A stretch of DNA of 64,000 bases from Methanomassiliicoccaceae archaeon UBA71 (GCA_002504405.1 DARO01000006.1:1-64000), one strand, 5' to 3'. Numbered from the stretch's first letter, positions 27,193 to 36,687 are shown. Numbers and translations are program-made. The notes: generated by a model not told the origin, from the letters alone.

Positions 27193-29097
27193 ATGAATGT
27201 CGACAGACTGTTCGAGAACCTCACTGAAGAGGTCAAGAGGCACATGCCCCAGGACATCAAGATCAAAGAGATCACCTTCGAGGGGCCCCTGGTCGTCGTC
27301 TACACCGACGACTACGACAAGATCTCCGCCAACGACTCTGTAGCGAGGATGCTCGCCCAGAACATACACCGCAGGGTGGACATACGTCCCGACCCCTCCA
27401 AGCTGGAGGACCCCGCCGCGGTGGAGGAGAAGATCCGCTCCATGATTCCGGAGTCGGCCGACATCTTCGACATCAACTTCATCGAGGAGACCGGGGAGGC
27501 CCTCATCGAGGCCGTCAACCCCAACGAGGTCGTCGGGAAGGAGGGTCAGCTCCTGGCGGACCTCAGGAAGGAGTCTGGATGGAACGTCAAGGTCATACGC
27601 GCCCCTCCCATACCGTCGAAGACTGTCTCGGATGTCCGCGGCTACCTCAGGGCTAACCACGACGAGCGCCAGGAGATGCTCACGAAGGTCGCCAGGAGAC
27701 TGGCGAGACCCAAGATCGAGGGGGAGCAGTGGGTGAGGGTCACCGCAATGGGCGGGTTCAGGCAGGTCGGAAGGTCGGCATCCCTCCTCACCACGAGGGA
27801 GAGCAAGATCCTCATCGACTGCGGCCTCGACCCCAGCTCCGACAACACGCCATACTTCGCCATCCCGGAGGTGCAGCCGCTGGAGGACATTGATGCAGTG
27901 GTCATAACCCACGCGCACCTGGACCACTGCGGCACGCTACCGGCGCTGTTCAAGTACGGGTACAGGGGGCCGGTGTACTGCACTCCCCCCACCAGGGACC
28001 TCATGGCCCTGCTGCAGCTCGACAACATCAAGCTGGGATTCGGGGAGAACAAGAAGACCCCGTACGAGGCCCAGCACGTGAGGCAGGAGATCCTGCACAC
28101 GATCACCCTGAAGTACAACGAGACCACGGACATATCCCCCGACGTCAGGCTGACGTTCCACAACGCGGGACACATCCTGGGGTCCGCCATCGCCCACTTC
28201 CACATAGGGGACGGCCTGCACAACGTTGCCTTCTCCGGGGACACGAAATACGAGAAGACCTGGCTGTTCAACCCGGCCACCAACAGGTTCCCCAGGCTTG
28301 AAACGCTTGTGATCGAGTCCACATACGGGGGCCACAACGATGTCCAGCCCTCCAGGGCGGACGCCTCCGAGCAGCTTGGACAGTACCTCCAGCAGGCATC
28401 AGAGCACGGCGGCAAGGTCCTCATCCCTGTGTTCGCTGTGGGAAGGTCTCAGGAGGTCATGCTGGTGATAGAGGAGCTCATGCGCAACGGGTCGATCCCC
28501 AAGATGCCAGTATACCTCGATGGGATGATCTGGGAGGCTACCGCCATCCACACGGCGTATCCGGAGTACCTCAACAGCCAGCTCAGGACGCAGATATTCC
28601 AGCAGAACGAGAACCCCTTCCTTTCGCCGATATTCAAGAGGGTCGAGACCTCCGACATGAGGGAGGAGATCTGCCATTCCCCCGACCCCTGCATCGTGCT
28701 CGCCACCAGCGGTATGATGTCCGGAGGCCCGGTTATGGAGTACTTCCGCGAGTGGGCCGACGACGAGAAGAACTGGCTCCTCTTCGTCGGATACCAGTCC
28801 GAGGGCAGCATCGGAAGGACGATACAGAGGGGCAGGAACGAGATCACCCTGAGCATGCGCGGCAAGCCGATAACCCTCAAGATCAAGATGCAGAGGGAGA
28901 CTGTGGACGGGTTCTCCGGTCATTCGGACCGGAAGCAGCTCATGAGGTACATCTCCTCCCTGGAGCCGAAGCCCGACAAGATCATCATAGGCCACGGCGA
29001 GGACAGGAAGTGCACCGACCTGGCATCATCGATCTACAAGAAGTACGGCATCGAGACCAAGGCCCCCCTCAACCTGGAGACCATCAGGCTCAGATGA
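27193..29097 (+). CDS. KH/beta-CASP ribonuclease aCPSF1 (FttA)
   Basis: The 634-residue metallo-beta-lactamase/beta-CASP nuclease has two N-terminal KH-like domains (residues about 1-145). It is the archaeal CPSF73-like factor that cleaves nascent RNA to terminate transcription. Zinc-binding THAHLDHCG is at residues 239-247; further motifs are AGHILGSAIAHF, FSGDTKYEK, PVFAVGRSQEVML and the C-terminal SGHSDRKQL and GHGED. Length is normal. It lies 63 bases after psmB and could be co-transcribed with it. Confidence 0.95.
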   Translation: MNVDRLFENLTEEVKRHMPQDIKIKEITFEGPLVVVYTDDYDKISANDSVARMLAQNIHRRVDIRPDPSKLEDPAAVEEKIRSMIPESADIFDINFIEETGEALIEAVNPNEVVGKEGQLLADLRKESGWNVKVIRAPPIPSKTVSDVRGYLRANHDERQEMLTKVARRLARPKIEGEQWVRVTAMGGFRQVGRSASLLTTRESKILIDCGLDPSSDNTPYFAIPEVQPLEDIDAVVITHAHLDHCGTLPALFKYGYRGPVYCTPPTRDLMALLQLDNIKLGFGENKKTPYEAQHVRQEILHTITLKYNETTDISPDVRLTFHNAGHILGSAIAHFHIGDGLHNVAFSGDTKYEKTWLFNPATNRFPRLETLVIESTYGGHNDVQPSRADASEQLGQYLQQASEHGGKVLIPVFAVGRSQEVMLVIEELMRNGSIPKMPVYLDGMIWEATAIHTAYPEYLNSQLRTQIFQQNENPFLSPIFKRVETSDMREEICHSPDPCIVLATSGMMSGGPVMEYFREWADDEKNWLLFVGYQSEGSIGRTIQRGRNEITLSMRGKPITLKIKMQRETVDGFSGHSDRKQLMRYISSLEPKPDKIIIGHGEDRKCTDLASSIYKKYGIETKAPLNLETIRLR

Positions 29098-29118
29098 GCC
29101 TGCCTCGGGCTGGGAACA

Positions 29119-29154
29119 GATTAATTTGGGGGGTAGACCCCCCTGGGTTTAATC
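29119..29154. terminator. Bidirectional hairpin after aCPSF1
   Basis: The inner stem GGGGGG-TAGA-CCCCCC (29128-29143) is flanked by complementary GATTAA and TTAATC (29119-29124, 29149-29154). It sits between convergent stops at 29097 and 29153. Confidence 0.55.
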
Positions 29155-30940
29155 AGGCCTCTCCTGCGCCCTTCCTCTTCCTAAGGAGGACTGCGGCAGC
29201 GGCTATGACGACTATCGCTATCACGGCGATGGCGGCATAGATGACAATGCTGTCCAGAGGCTCTTCGAAACCGTCGACCTGTGTTCCTATAGGCTCGGCA
29301 TCGTTGGATCCGGTCACGTCGACGTAGTACTCCTTCACAGGATTGCCTTCCTCGTCGACGAATGACTTGATGGCGCGCTCAGCGACGATGCTCGTTTCCC
29401 TCTTCCCGATGCTCTCATTGACCTCCAAGTCGGCATCCCGGAACTCCCAGTCCGCTTCCCCGATGTGATAGTCGATCTTGCCCCCTTCGATGGATACTGA
29501 GAGGGATGTGCTGTCTCCTTCTTCGTAGGTCTTCTCCAGAGATATGTCGGCGTTCTCCATATGGAACATCGTCATTCCATCCGTCTTCATGTCCAGGTAT
29601 CCAACCCTGCCGTCTACGGCGATTGTCCCGGAATAGAAGGCATACCCCATGTCTGGTACGACTGCCCCGTCCTCTGCAAGAACGACACCGGTCTGGGAAC
29701 CGGCCTTTAGGGTCATGTCCATGGTGAGGGTCAAGTTGATGTTCTTCAGCGTAGCCTCATTGCCCAGCATGTTGCCGTCGGAATCCGTGGTGCTCTCCAG
29801 GTAGTATCCGTTGCCCAGGGAGAGCTTGATGCTCGAGGACTGGTCAGAGAGGACTATGTCGGTAGCAGACATGCTGTAGGATACCTGCCCTTCGGCCTTG
29901 AGGTCGGAAACCACAAAGGCGTCCTCGCTTCCACTGCCCTGATACTGGCTCTTTCTGTTGTAATCGAAATCACCGACCACGGCATCGAATGTTACCATCC
30001 CGGCATAGTCGACTCCGGCATTCGTGCCGTCGATGGATGAGACGACGCTGACATTCGCTGATACGCCACTGGCTGAGATGTCCGTTGAACTGGAATACTG
30101 AAGATCGGGATCAGAGTAATCCTGCTTGTAGGAGAACGACCCCATCGAGGCTTTCATATCGAGGGCGTAGTCTGTCGCCCCCTTGTAGGAAACATCGATG
30201 GATGCGTTGATTTTGCCTATTTCGAGGGAATCCTGATGGCTGTCATCGTATGTGCTCTCTATCGAGACAGAACCCACGGAGAATTCTGCTGCGATCGTTC
30301 CCTGGAGAACGGGCGTCATCTGCGCATCCGACACATCTTCAATCACAGAAGGGGGAATAATGTCTGCTTTGGCCGAGAACGACACGTCCTTGGCAGTGAG
30401 CACGGATGTTTCGGATCTGAGCATGGCGCTCGGGATGTTGGCATTCATATCTATTTCGATCCCAGAGTCGGACGGAACCGCGTCCATGCTCAATGAATCG
30501 ATGTCCAAGGACAGGGTCTCGGACTCCACCCCACCGACGATTCCGAACATCTTGACCTGGATGTCCCCGTCGATGCTCAGGTCTACGGTTATGTCCATCT
30601 TCTTGAGGTCTATGTCGGACTTCATAGACACGCTTCCGTCGACTATGACCTGCACCTTGTTCATGATGACTGCTGATGTGCCCATGAACGCTACGGTGGA
30701 TCCGGCCTCCAGGGTTATGGCGGTACCGTCGCCAGTGAGAACGAAGTTGCTTCCAACGGTCAGGGTTGATCCGGCGTCTATCAGATATCCGCCCTCAGGT
30801 ATTTCCACATCGCCCGTGAGCTCAAGGGAGTCGCCTGCGACATCGGCTGCATCCGAATCATCGGAGCATGACCCGAGCACAAAGGGCACTGCGAGCATGA
30901 CGGCGAAGACCAGGGCTGCCATCGCTAGTTTCTTTCTCAT
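29153..30940 (-). CDS. Secreted or anchored surface protein with C-terminal membrane helix
   Basis: The 595-residue protein has a signal sequence (MAALVFAVMLAVPFVLG), a possible lipobox-like LGSC, and an acidic DDSDAADVAG stretch. The ectodomain is a long beta-rich region with alternating 'vdgsv.m.sdidlkkmdi.v..si' patterns, suggesting a beta-solenoid or beta-barrel-like fold. The C-terminus has a single helix (IVIYAAIAVIAIVVIAAAAVLL) and a basic stop-transfer RKRKG. It is not assignable to a named family. It shares the post-signal acidic motif with the surface proteins at 31-2019 and 20896-21984. Confidence 0.8.
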   Translation of the reverse strand: MRKKLAMAALVFAVMLAVPFVLGSCSDDSDAADVAGDSLELTGDVEIPEGGYLIDAGSTLTVGSNFVLTGDGTAITLEAGSTVAFMGTSAVIMNKVQVIVDGSVSMKSDIDLKKMDITVDLSIDGDIQVKMFGIVGGVESETLSLDIDSLSMDAVPSDSGIEIDMNANIPSAMLRSETSVLTAKDVSFSAKADIIPPSVIEDVSDAQMTPVLQGTIAAEFSVGSVSIESTYDDSHQDSLEIGKINASIDVSYKGATDYALDMKASMGSFSYKQDYSDPDLQYSSSTDISASGVSANVSVVSSIDGTNAGVDYAGMVTFDAVVGDFDYNRKSQYQGSGSEDAFVVSDLKAEGQVSYSMSATDIVLSDQSSSIKLSLGNGYYLESTTDSDGNMLGNEATLKNINLTLTMDMTLKAGSQTGVVLAEDGAVVPDMGYAFYSGTIAVDGRVGYLDMKTDGMTMFHMENADISLEKTYEEGDSTSLSVSIEGGKIDYHIGEADWEFRDADLEVNESIGKRETSIVAERAIKSFVDEEGNPVKEYYVDVTGSNDAEPIGTQVDGFEEPLDSIVIYAAIAVIAIVVIAAAAVLLRKRKGAGEA

Positions 30941-31127
30941 TTCATCACCTACGGCAGAGCCGTTGTGATGATATCGTTTTAGATGTTATAAACCAACAAT
31001 CTGCCGGACGGGTCCCCTCTGTACCGCTCCGACCGGCTTTATGGAGAACAGGCCATCCTGCTGGGGATCGACCATTGTTTCATGCTTCGAACGAACCAGA
31101 ACGCAATCGCTTTCGGCAAAATAGTTT

Positions 31128-31149
31128 GGCCTCCCCGCATGGGGAGGCC
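31128..31149. terminator. Hairpin downstream of rubrerythrin
   Basis: GGCCTCCCC-GCAT-GGGGAGGCC forms a perfect 9-bp stem with a four-base loop, beginning about ten bases after the rubrerythrin stop in the direction of transcription. Confidence 0.6.
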
Positions 31150-31159
31150 AGTAGTTGAA

Positions 31160-31699
31160 TCACCAGTTGGTGGCCCTGATCTCGAAGAACGACTGGGCGT
31201 GCTTGCAGACCGGGCAGACCTGGGGGGCCTCCTCGCCGACATGGATGTATCCGCAGTTGCGGCATTTCCACATGACGACCTTGTCCTTCTTGAAGACGAT
31301 GCCTCCCTCGATGTTCTTCAGGAGGTCGAGGTACCTCTGCTCGTGAGTCTTCTCGATGTTGCCTACGGCCTCGAAGAGGTCGGCGATCTCGGTGAAGCCC
31401 TCCTCCCTGGCCTCCTTGGCGAAGTCGGCGTACATGGTGGTGTACTCGTAGTTCTCACCGGCGGCGGCGTCCTTCAGGTTCTCGACGGTCTTGGGAACCT
31501 TTCCGTCATGGAGGGCCTTGAACCACAGCTTGGCGTGCTCCTTCTCGTTCTCAGCGGTCTCGAGGAAGATGTCCGCGATCTGCTCGTAGCCCTCCTTCTT
31601 GGCCTGGGAGGCATAGTAGGTGTATTTGTTCCTGGCCATGGACTCGCCGGCAAAGGCGGTCTGCAGGTTTGCTTCTGTTTTGGATCCTTTGAGTTCCAT
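31160..31699 (-). CDS. Rubrerythrin
   Basis: The 179-residue peroxide-scavenging protein has a di-iron four-helix bundle with Glu/His ligands (FAGESMARNKY, ENEKEHAKLWF, VGNIEKTHEQRY) and a C-terminal rubredoxin-like Fe(Cys)4 domain (CRNCGYIHVG...CPVCKH). It protects anaerobes from oxidative stress. The promoter is visible as CGTATATAAC near 31720-31730 with a GAGGGA element before the ATG. Confidence 0.95.
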   Translation of the reverse strand: MELKGSKTEANLQTAFAGESMARNKYTYYASQAKKEGYEQIADIFLETAENEKEHAKLWFKALHDGKVPKTVENLKDAAAGENYEYTTMYADFAKEAREEGFTEIADLFEAVGNIEKTHEQRYLDLLKNIEGGIVFKKDKVVMWKCRNCGYIHVGEEAPQVCPVCKHAQSFFEIRATNW

Positions 31700-31782
31700 G
31701 TTGAGTCCCTCTTGAACGGGTGAGTTATATACGACCCTAATAAACGTTTCAGGATAACGTCCGAAACTCCATGTCCGTTAAG

Positions 31783-32409
31783 TCAGCGCTTGAACTTGGA
31801 GAGCCCTTTCCTCTTGAGATTGCCGTCCTTGTCGAACTTCTCCCTCATGAGACGGGAGTAGTTCTTGTTGACAAGGGGATCGTCAGGCTTCATGCCGCGG
31901 AGGATCTCGAGTTCCTTCTTGGCACTGACATAGTCCTTGATGTCGTTCAGCAGGAGCACGGAGTAGTTGAGGTGGTAGTCGTAGCACTGCGGATCCAGCT
32001 CGATGGCCTTGAGGTAGTACTTCTGGGCACCCTTGAAGTCCGTGATCTGATGACGGAGGAACAGGGCGTAAGCGTTGCACAGCGGCGCGGATGGCTCCAC
32101 CTCCAGCAGGTGCTCGTAGATCTCCTGCGTCCTCTTGTTGTTCTTCTTGTCCTCGGAGAGCACGGTCACCAAGGCCTTCATGGCCTCCGTGTTGTCCGGT
32201 TCGAGGTCCAGGACAATCTCGAGCTGCAAGATCCCGTACCTCTTGTCCTTTAGGTTGTGGACGCCAATGTCCGCGAGAAGGATCCTCGGCTTCGTGTTGT
32301 GGGGGTCCGTGGCGAGATACGCCTCGAGTGTGTCCACAGCACCGTCCGGATTGCCGCTGTCGGCCTGCCTCCTTGCCTTGCTCATTGCCTCGTACGCTGG
32401 ATCGCTCAT
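31783..32409 (-). CDS. Tetratricopeptide-repeat protein
   Basis: The 208-residue soluble protein is built of about five TPR helix pairs (for example AVDTLEAYLATDPHNTKPR, AQKYYLKAIELDPQCYDYHL), ending in a basic Lys/Arg tail. TPR proteins are protein-protein scaffolds and the partner is unknown. The start at 32409 is about 25 bases from a TATA (CTTAATAC at 32430-32437); the longer frame to 32478 is rejected. Confidence 0.82.
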   Translation of the reverse strand: MSDPAYEAMSKARRQADSGNPDGAVDTLEAYLATDPHNTKPRILLADIGVHNLKDKRYGILQLEIVLDLEPDNTEAMKALVTVLSEDKKNNKRTQEIYEHLLEVEPSAPLCNAYALFLRHQITDFKGAQKYYLKAIELDPQCYDYHLNYSVLLLNDIKDYVSAKKELEILRGMKPDDPLVNKNYSRLMREKFDKDGNLKRKGLSKFKR

Positions 32410-32517
32410 GGCAGGCCTAACGACTTCGTGTATTAAGCAGATGACGTCGGCATCTTCCATGAACAACCAAGAGTGCATCGAGGAACCTGTTTTGTAGGTG
32501 TACGCTATTTCATATGC

Positions 32518-32901
32518 ATGGAAGCCAAGACTGCGGCAATATCGTTCGTAGGCGGATTGGTGATGACCTTGGTTCTGGTCGTCCTGGTTCCCGTGTTCAT
32601 CGACACATACGCCTCCAAATGGATATCTGACGTGGTCGGAGACAACCAGTTCCTGTTTCTATCCTCGGACATCATCATAACTCTGCTGGTTTGGCTGGTG
32701 ATCATAGCGTTCATGGTGGTACTCGGCGCCGGAGGCATCCTGAAGAAGTTCGGGATTTTCGGGATCGTCGGACTGATCGTGGCCTACTGGCTGCTCGGCG
32801 ACGTGACCGATGCGATCGTGCCTCTTGTGACCCTTGCGATAATCCTGGTGATTCTCAAGACCATCCAGATCAAGAAGTCCAAGAATAATACGGAGAAATG
32901 A
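32518..32901 (+). CDS. Small four-helix membrane protein
   Basis: The 127-residue protein consists almost entirely of four hydrophobic segments (FVGGLVMTLVLVVLVPVFI, IIITLLVWLVIIAFMVVLGA, FGIVGLIVAYWLLG, IVPLVTLAIILVILKTIQI) with a Lys/Asn-rich tail. No family is recognised. The start at 32518 removes 15 non-hydrophobic residues of the longer open frame. Confidence 0.65.
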   Translation: MEAKTAAISFVGGLVMTLVLVVLVPVFIDTYASKWISDVVGDNQFLFLSSDIIITLLVWLVIIAFMVVLGAGGILKKFGIFGIVGLIVAYWLLGDVTDAIVPLVTLAIILVILKTIQIKKSKNNTEK

Positions 32902-32994
32902 CGGAATCAAACCATCAGTTTTAAATATAATGAGTAAATCGGCATTTTAGGCAGGGTCTCGTTCAAGTCAGTTTTCCTCCTAAAAAACCGGGAT

Positions 32995-34134
32995 TTACCT
33001 TCCCTGCCGCTTTTTCTTCTCGAACCTTTCGCAGATTGTCTGGACAGCGCCCTTCTCGAAGTTGTTCGCATATAGGATGCCGTACATTGCTGATGTCACC
33101 GCCAGCGGGATAAGGAAAGTCACATAGTTCCTGATGATGTCCCAAACACTGGTACCCAGATACACCGACAGGAGGAACATCATCATGAAGGCACCCATGG
33201 TCGCGAAAGTGGTGAACAGCCTCCTCTTCGCACCTGTCCACAGGTAGTAGTCCCTGGGAGCGTCGGAGGTCACCTTTGCACCTAGATGCCTGAAGATCTG
33301 CCAAGGCAGAATCAGTGCCGGAGTGAACATCGACAGCATCAGCATTATGGCTATCATGGTGTGCCAGTCCATCACTGCCCAGAAGTACGGGTTGAGGAAC
33401 AGGTACGAGGATATCATCAGCCCCAGGATGAAGAGGTAGAGCGAGACGCTGAGGCATCCGTAAAAATCGAACAGATGGCGGCTGTTCGGCGGCTCCAGGA
33501 CCACCTCGTGAACATCTATTATGTCCGGGATCATGAAGAATTTCTCGGACTTCCCCCTCTTCCCCTCGTCTGCATGCCTCTGAAGATTGCTGAAGGTCGT
33601 CGGCATGTAGATGCGGAGGTAGGAGGACACAACGGTCAGAACCCCTATCGATGTGAAGTAAAGGATCGCCAGGGTCCCCAGGAACCCGATGATGTCCTCC
33701 GAGATCCCCTCGACGGGTATGCCCACGAAGCCGATCATGTCGACGATCGCCTCGGCGAAATAGACATGGCCGGTGAAGAGCCCTGCGAACCATAGGAGGA
33801 TGCTGAGCACCACTGCCTCGGCGAAGACTGCCCAGTTGCTGAATATCCCCTTCTCCATGGTGATCATGCATGGGACACCAAGCAAGGCGAAGCATGAGAC
33901 GAATACCAGACAGAGGACTTCCAGGATCTTTGAGATCGAGTAGTCCCCCAGGAAGACTATCCCCGCGATCCACACCAGAAGGCACATAGCCAGGAAGTAC
34001 GGGAATGAACGGACGACCCTCTCATCCTTGTTGATGACCTTTATGGCGTCCCTCCTCGGACCCAGCCTCCCGACGAAAGAGTCTATGTTGTCATTGACAG
34101 ACTCCAACAATCTGAAAGGCTTTTCCCAGACCAT
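32995..34134 (-). CDS. Polytopic membrane protein, unknown
   Basis: The 379-residue protein has about eight hydrophobic segments in two blocks (residues about 45-190 and 240-360), separated by a soluble loop (SNLQRHADEGKRGKSEKFF...). No transporter or enzyme motif is recognisable. The start at 34134 lies about 26 bases from a TATA (TTTTATTA at 34157-34164); the longer frame begins with TTG at 34185. It is divergent from HMG-CoA reductase. The stop is TAA. Confidence 0.75.
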   Translation of the reverse strand: MVWEKPFRLLESVNDNIDSFVGRLGPRRDAIKVINKDERVVRSFPYFLAMCLLVWIAGIVFLGDYSISKILEVLCLVFVSCFALLGVPCMITMEKGIFSNWAVFAEAVVLSILLWFAGLFTGHVYFAEAIVDMIGFVGIPVEGISEDIIGFLGTLAILYFTSIGVLTVVSSYLRIYMPTTFSNLQRHADEGKRGKSEKFFMIPDIIDVHEVVLEPPNSRHLFDFYGCLSVSLYLFILGLMISSYLFLNPYFWAVMDWHTMIAIMLMLSMFTPALILPWQIFRHLGAKVTSDAPRDYYLWTGAKRRLFTTFATMGAFMMMFLLSVYLGTSVWDIIRNYVTFLIPLAVTSAMYGILYANNFEKGAVQTICERFEKKKRQGR

Positions 34135-34214
34135 GAACCTCAAAAAGGTGCCAGGGTAATAAAACCTAGTGTCCCGGGTGCACAATTATATGGATGCAAC
34201 CCATGCCCGGAACC

Positions 34215-35369
34215 ATGGGCGAGCAGAAAGGGCTCAAGAACCGCGGCTACAGCGCCGCCGACATGGAGGAACGCCGCGCAGCGGCCGAGGAGTTCACAGG
34301 TGCCAGCCTGGACACCATAGCCAAATGCGGCCTGGATCCTGAGACGGCTTCCAAGAACATAGAGAACATGATAGGCACAGTTCAGATACCTCTTGGATAC
34401 GCGGGACCCGTAAGGATCTCCGGGGGAGAGGCGAACGGGGAGTTCCTTGTTCCGCTGGCGACCACCGAGGGAGCGCTCGTCGCATCGATATCTCGGGGGA
34501 TGTCGGTCATGAACGACGGAGGCGGGGTTAGGGCCAGGGTCCTGTCTGATGCTATGACTAGAGCACCCGTCCTCAGAGTCGATGGCATCGACCATGCCTG
34601 CAGGGTGATGGAGTGGATCGACTCCAACATGGACGCCATCGAGGCCGCCGTGGCGGAGACCACCAGCCACGGCAAGCTGATAAGGATAGACAAGTACCCA
34701 GCAGGCAGGAGCCTCTACCTCAGGTGCGCTTACAGCACCGGCGACGCCATGGGGATGAATATGGCCACCATAGCCACGGAGGCCGTTTGCCGCCTGATTG
34801 AGAAGGAGACGGGGGCCGTCATGGTATCGGTATCCGGAAACATGTGCTCAGACAAGAAACCCGCCGCGATCAACATGATCAACGGTCGCGGGAAGACCGT
34901 GGTGGCTGAGGCCACTATCCCGAAGGAAGTCGTCGAGAAGAGACTCCATGCCACATCGGCCGCGATAGCGGAGACCAACTACAGGAAGAACCTCCTGGGC
35001 AGCAGCCTCGCCGGAACCCTGGGGGCGAACGCCCATGCTGCCAACATGGTCGCCGCGCTCTTCATAGCTACTGGGCAGGACCCTGCACAGGTCGTCGGCG
35101 GAAGCATGGCCGTCACCACGTGCGAGGACGTCGACGGGGACCTCTACATATCCGTAAGGATGCCCACGGTCGAGGTGGGGACCGTCGGAGGAGGGACCAG
35201 GTTGCCCTGCCAGAGGGAGGCCCTCCAGATGATCGGTTGCCTCGGCGAGGGGAAGGCGAGGAAGCTGGCGGAGATCGTCGCCGCCACCGTCCTCGCGGGC
35301 GAATTGTCGACGCTCGCCGCCCAGGCGGCAGGCCAGCTCGGTGCCGCCCACGCCGCGCTCGGAAGATGA
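34215..35369 (+). CDS. hmgA: 3-hydroxy-3-methylglutaryl-CoA reductase (class I)
   Basis: The enzyme makes mevalonate for archaeal isoprenoid lipids. The 384-residue catalytic domain shows ENMIGTVQIPLGYAGPV, TTEGALVASISRGM, STGDAMGMNMATIATEAV (NADPH-binding), SDKKPAAINMINGRGKTV, and the C-terminal GGGTRLPCQREALQM. ATGs at 34194 and 34203 are also in frame. A TATA at 34184-34191 overlaps or closely abuts those and is about 27 bases from 34215, which I prefer. Confidence 0.93.
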   Translation: MGEQKGLKNRGYSAADMEERRAAAEEFTGASLDTIAKCGLDPETASKNIENMIGTVQIPLGYAGPVRISGGEANGEFLVPLATTEGALVASISRGMSVMNDGGGVRARVLSDAMTRAPVLRVDGIDHACRVMEWIDSNMDAIEAAVAETTSHGKLIRIDKYPAGRSLYLRCAYSTGDAMGMNMATIATEAVCRLIEKETGAVMVSVSGNMCSDKKPAAINMINGRGKTVVAEATIPKEVVEKRLHATSAAIAETNYRKNLLGSSLAGTLGANAHAANMVAALFIATGQDPAQVVGGSMAVTTCEDVDGDLYISVRMPTVEVGTVGGGTRLPCQREALQMIGCLGEGKARKLAEIVAATVLAGELSTLAAQAAGQLGAAHAALGR

Positions 35370-35376
35370 TGCCATT

Positions 35377-35408
35377 GCCCCGGTCCCGCCTGTGTGGCGG
35401 TCCGGGGC
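35377..35408. terminator. Bidirectional hairpin after hmgA
   Basis: GCCCCGG-T-CCCGCC, loop TGTGT, then GGCGG-T-CCGGGGC forms a long nearly perfect stem between convergent stops at 35369 and 35415. Confidence 0.55.
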
Positions 35409-35414
35409 GACACC

Positions 35415-35912
35415 TCATTCTGTGAAACGAAGTAGGCCCAGCAGCTCCCTAGCGGCTTCGACCGGGAAACCGTCCGGGGGATTGGCTATGAGGGACTCCA
35501 GCAACCTCCTGACCTCTCCGCTCTGCGGGAGCATGTAGCCGGTCTCCCTTACCAGGTCCTCGCCCATGAGGCGGTTTGACCTGCGAACCGCCTTCATCAG
35601 CAGAAACAGTGCGGGATCGTCGGATGTGGACATGGCATCCTCGGCTATCGCCTCCTGCAGAGCCTTGCTGTGGGATATCGCCCTTACGGCAGCCACACAT
35701 TGGTCGTCCTTGGGCTGCTGGGGCGGGTAGGTGTACGGTATCAGCGAGATGGCCCCGTTGGGGCACGACCTGACGCAGTCCCCGCAACCGATGCACTTGT
35801 CGAAATCTATCTGTCCCGTCTCGGTGTCCGTGGCACCGGTAGGGCACACGTAGAGGCACATGCAGTCCTTGGTGCAGTTCCTCAGGTTCCTGGAGGCGTA
35901 CATCCTCACCAT
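35415..35912 (-). CDS. Ferredoxin-like 2[4Fe-4S] protein with helical C-terminus
   Basis: The 165-residue protein has two clusters near the N-terminus: an unusual first set (CTKDCMCLYVCP) and a standard second set (CIGCGDCVRSCP). About 100 helical residues follow, ending LREL/LLGLLR-like. The start ATG at 35912 overlaps the rubredoxin-like gene's TGA (TGATG), so the two are coupled and probably exchange electrons. The extended frame upstream to 36305 is only a shadow of that gene. Confidence 0.85.
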   Translation of the reverse strand: MVRMYASRNLRNCTKDCMCLYVCPTGATDTETGQIDFDKCIGCGDCVRSCPNGAISLIPYTYPPQQPKDDQCVAAVRAISHSKALQEAIAEDAMSTSDDPALFLLMKAVRRSNRLMGEDLVRETGYMLPQSGEVRRLLESLIANPPDGFPVEAARELLGLLRFTE

Positions 35913-36559
35913 CAGGCGACACCCCCTGCTCTGAGTATCATGAATCCAGGAACCTTGCAGACGGGGCAAACCGCCGGCGGGTTGTCCCCTATGTATATGA
36001 ACCCGCAGATGTCGCAGACGTACACGCTCGTGTGCTGGAGGAAGGACGGGTCGTCCCTGTAGCGGGTGAGGATGCTGTCCATGATCATCGTGACCTTCTC
36101 GCTCCATGTCAATACCCTGAGGGATCCCCTGTCTCCGGCTGATGAGACGACATCCTTGGCCGCCGGATACGCCTCCAGATCCTTCCCAATCAGTTCCAGG
36201 AGGGATGCGACCCCGTCGTGGTCTGGCACCACGCGGTTGGACCAGAAGTAGTCCGAGATCTGCTTGAATAGCTCGGATTCGCGGGATAGCTGCTGCTTCT
36301 CGCATCCGCGCGCGAGATTCGAGCAGAGGGCGCTGAGCTCCGCGGCGCTGAGCTCGCGGAGGTCCCCCTCCTCGACAGACGGTGCCTCCTGGACCTCGGG
36401 CGCCCTGACAGGGGCCGGCTCTTCATCCTCCATGGGCTCGAAGCCCTCCTTCCCCTCCCCGCACACGGGGCAGCGCCAGTCCTCTGGGAGGTCCTCGAAC
36501 CTGACCCCCTCCTTATCCTCATCATAGATGTAGCCGCAGACACTGCATCTGTACTTCAT
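35912..36559 (-). CDS. Double-rubredoxin protein with rubrerythrin-like middle
   Basis: The 215-residue protein carries an N-terminal rubredoxin (CSVCGYIYDEDKEG...CPVCGEG), an acidic linker, a helical middle of about 110 residues, and a second rubredoxin-like Fe(Cys)4 site (CDICGFIYIGDN...CPVCK). The middle resembles a rubrerythrin helical domain, but I do not see the usual E-x-x-H pairs, so a di-iron site is doubtful. It probably relays electrons to oxygen or peroxide reduction. A TATA-like TCTATATGA and AAGGAG lie upstream. Confidence 0.82.
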   Translation of the reverse strand: MKYRCSVCGYIYDEDKEGVRFEDLPEDWRCPVCGEGKEGFEPMEDEEPAPVRAPEVQEAPSVEEGDLRELSAAELSALCSNLARGCEKQQLSRESELFKQISDYFWSNRVVPDHDGVASLLELIGKDLEAYPAAKDVVSSAGDRGSLRVLTWSEKVTMIMDSILTRYRDDPSFLQHTSVYVCDICGFIYIGDNPPAVCPVCKVPGFMILRAGGVA

Positions 36560-36687
36560 GAAGCACCAACCGTCTCCTTGATTCATATAGAGAACAGTTC
36601 CCGATTGCTTTGCTAAGCCCCGTTACATAACCGCTCCGACACAATGCACGCGCGCACGTTAAATATGGCATCCCCGATTGACGCCTC

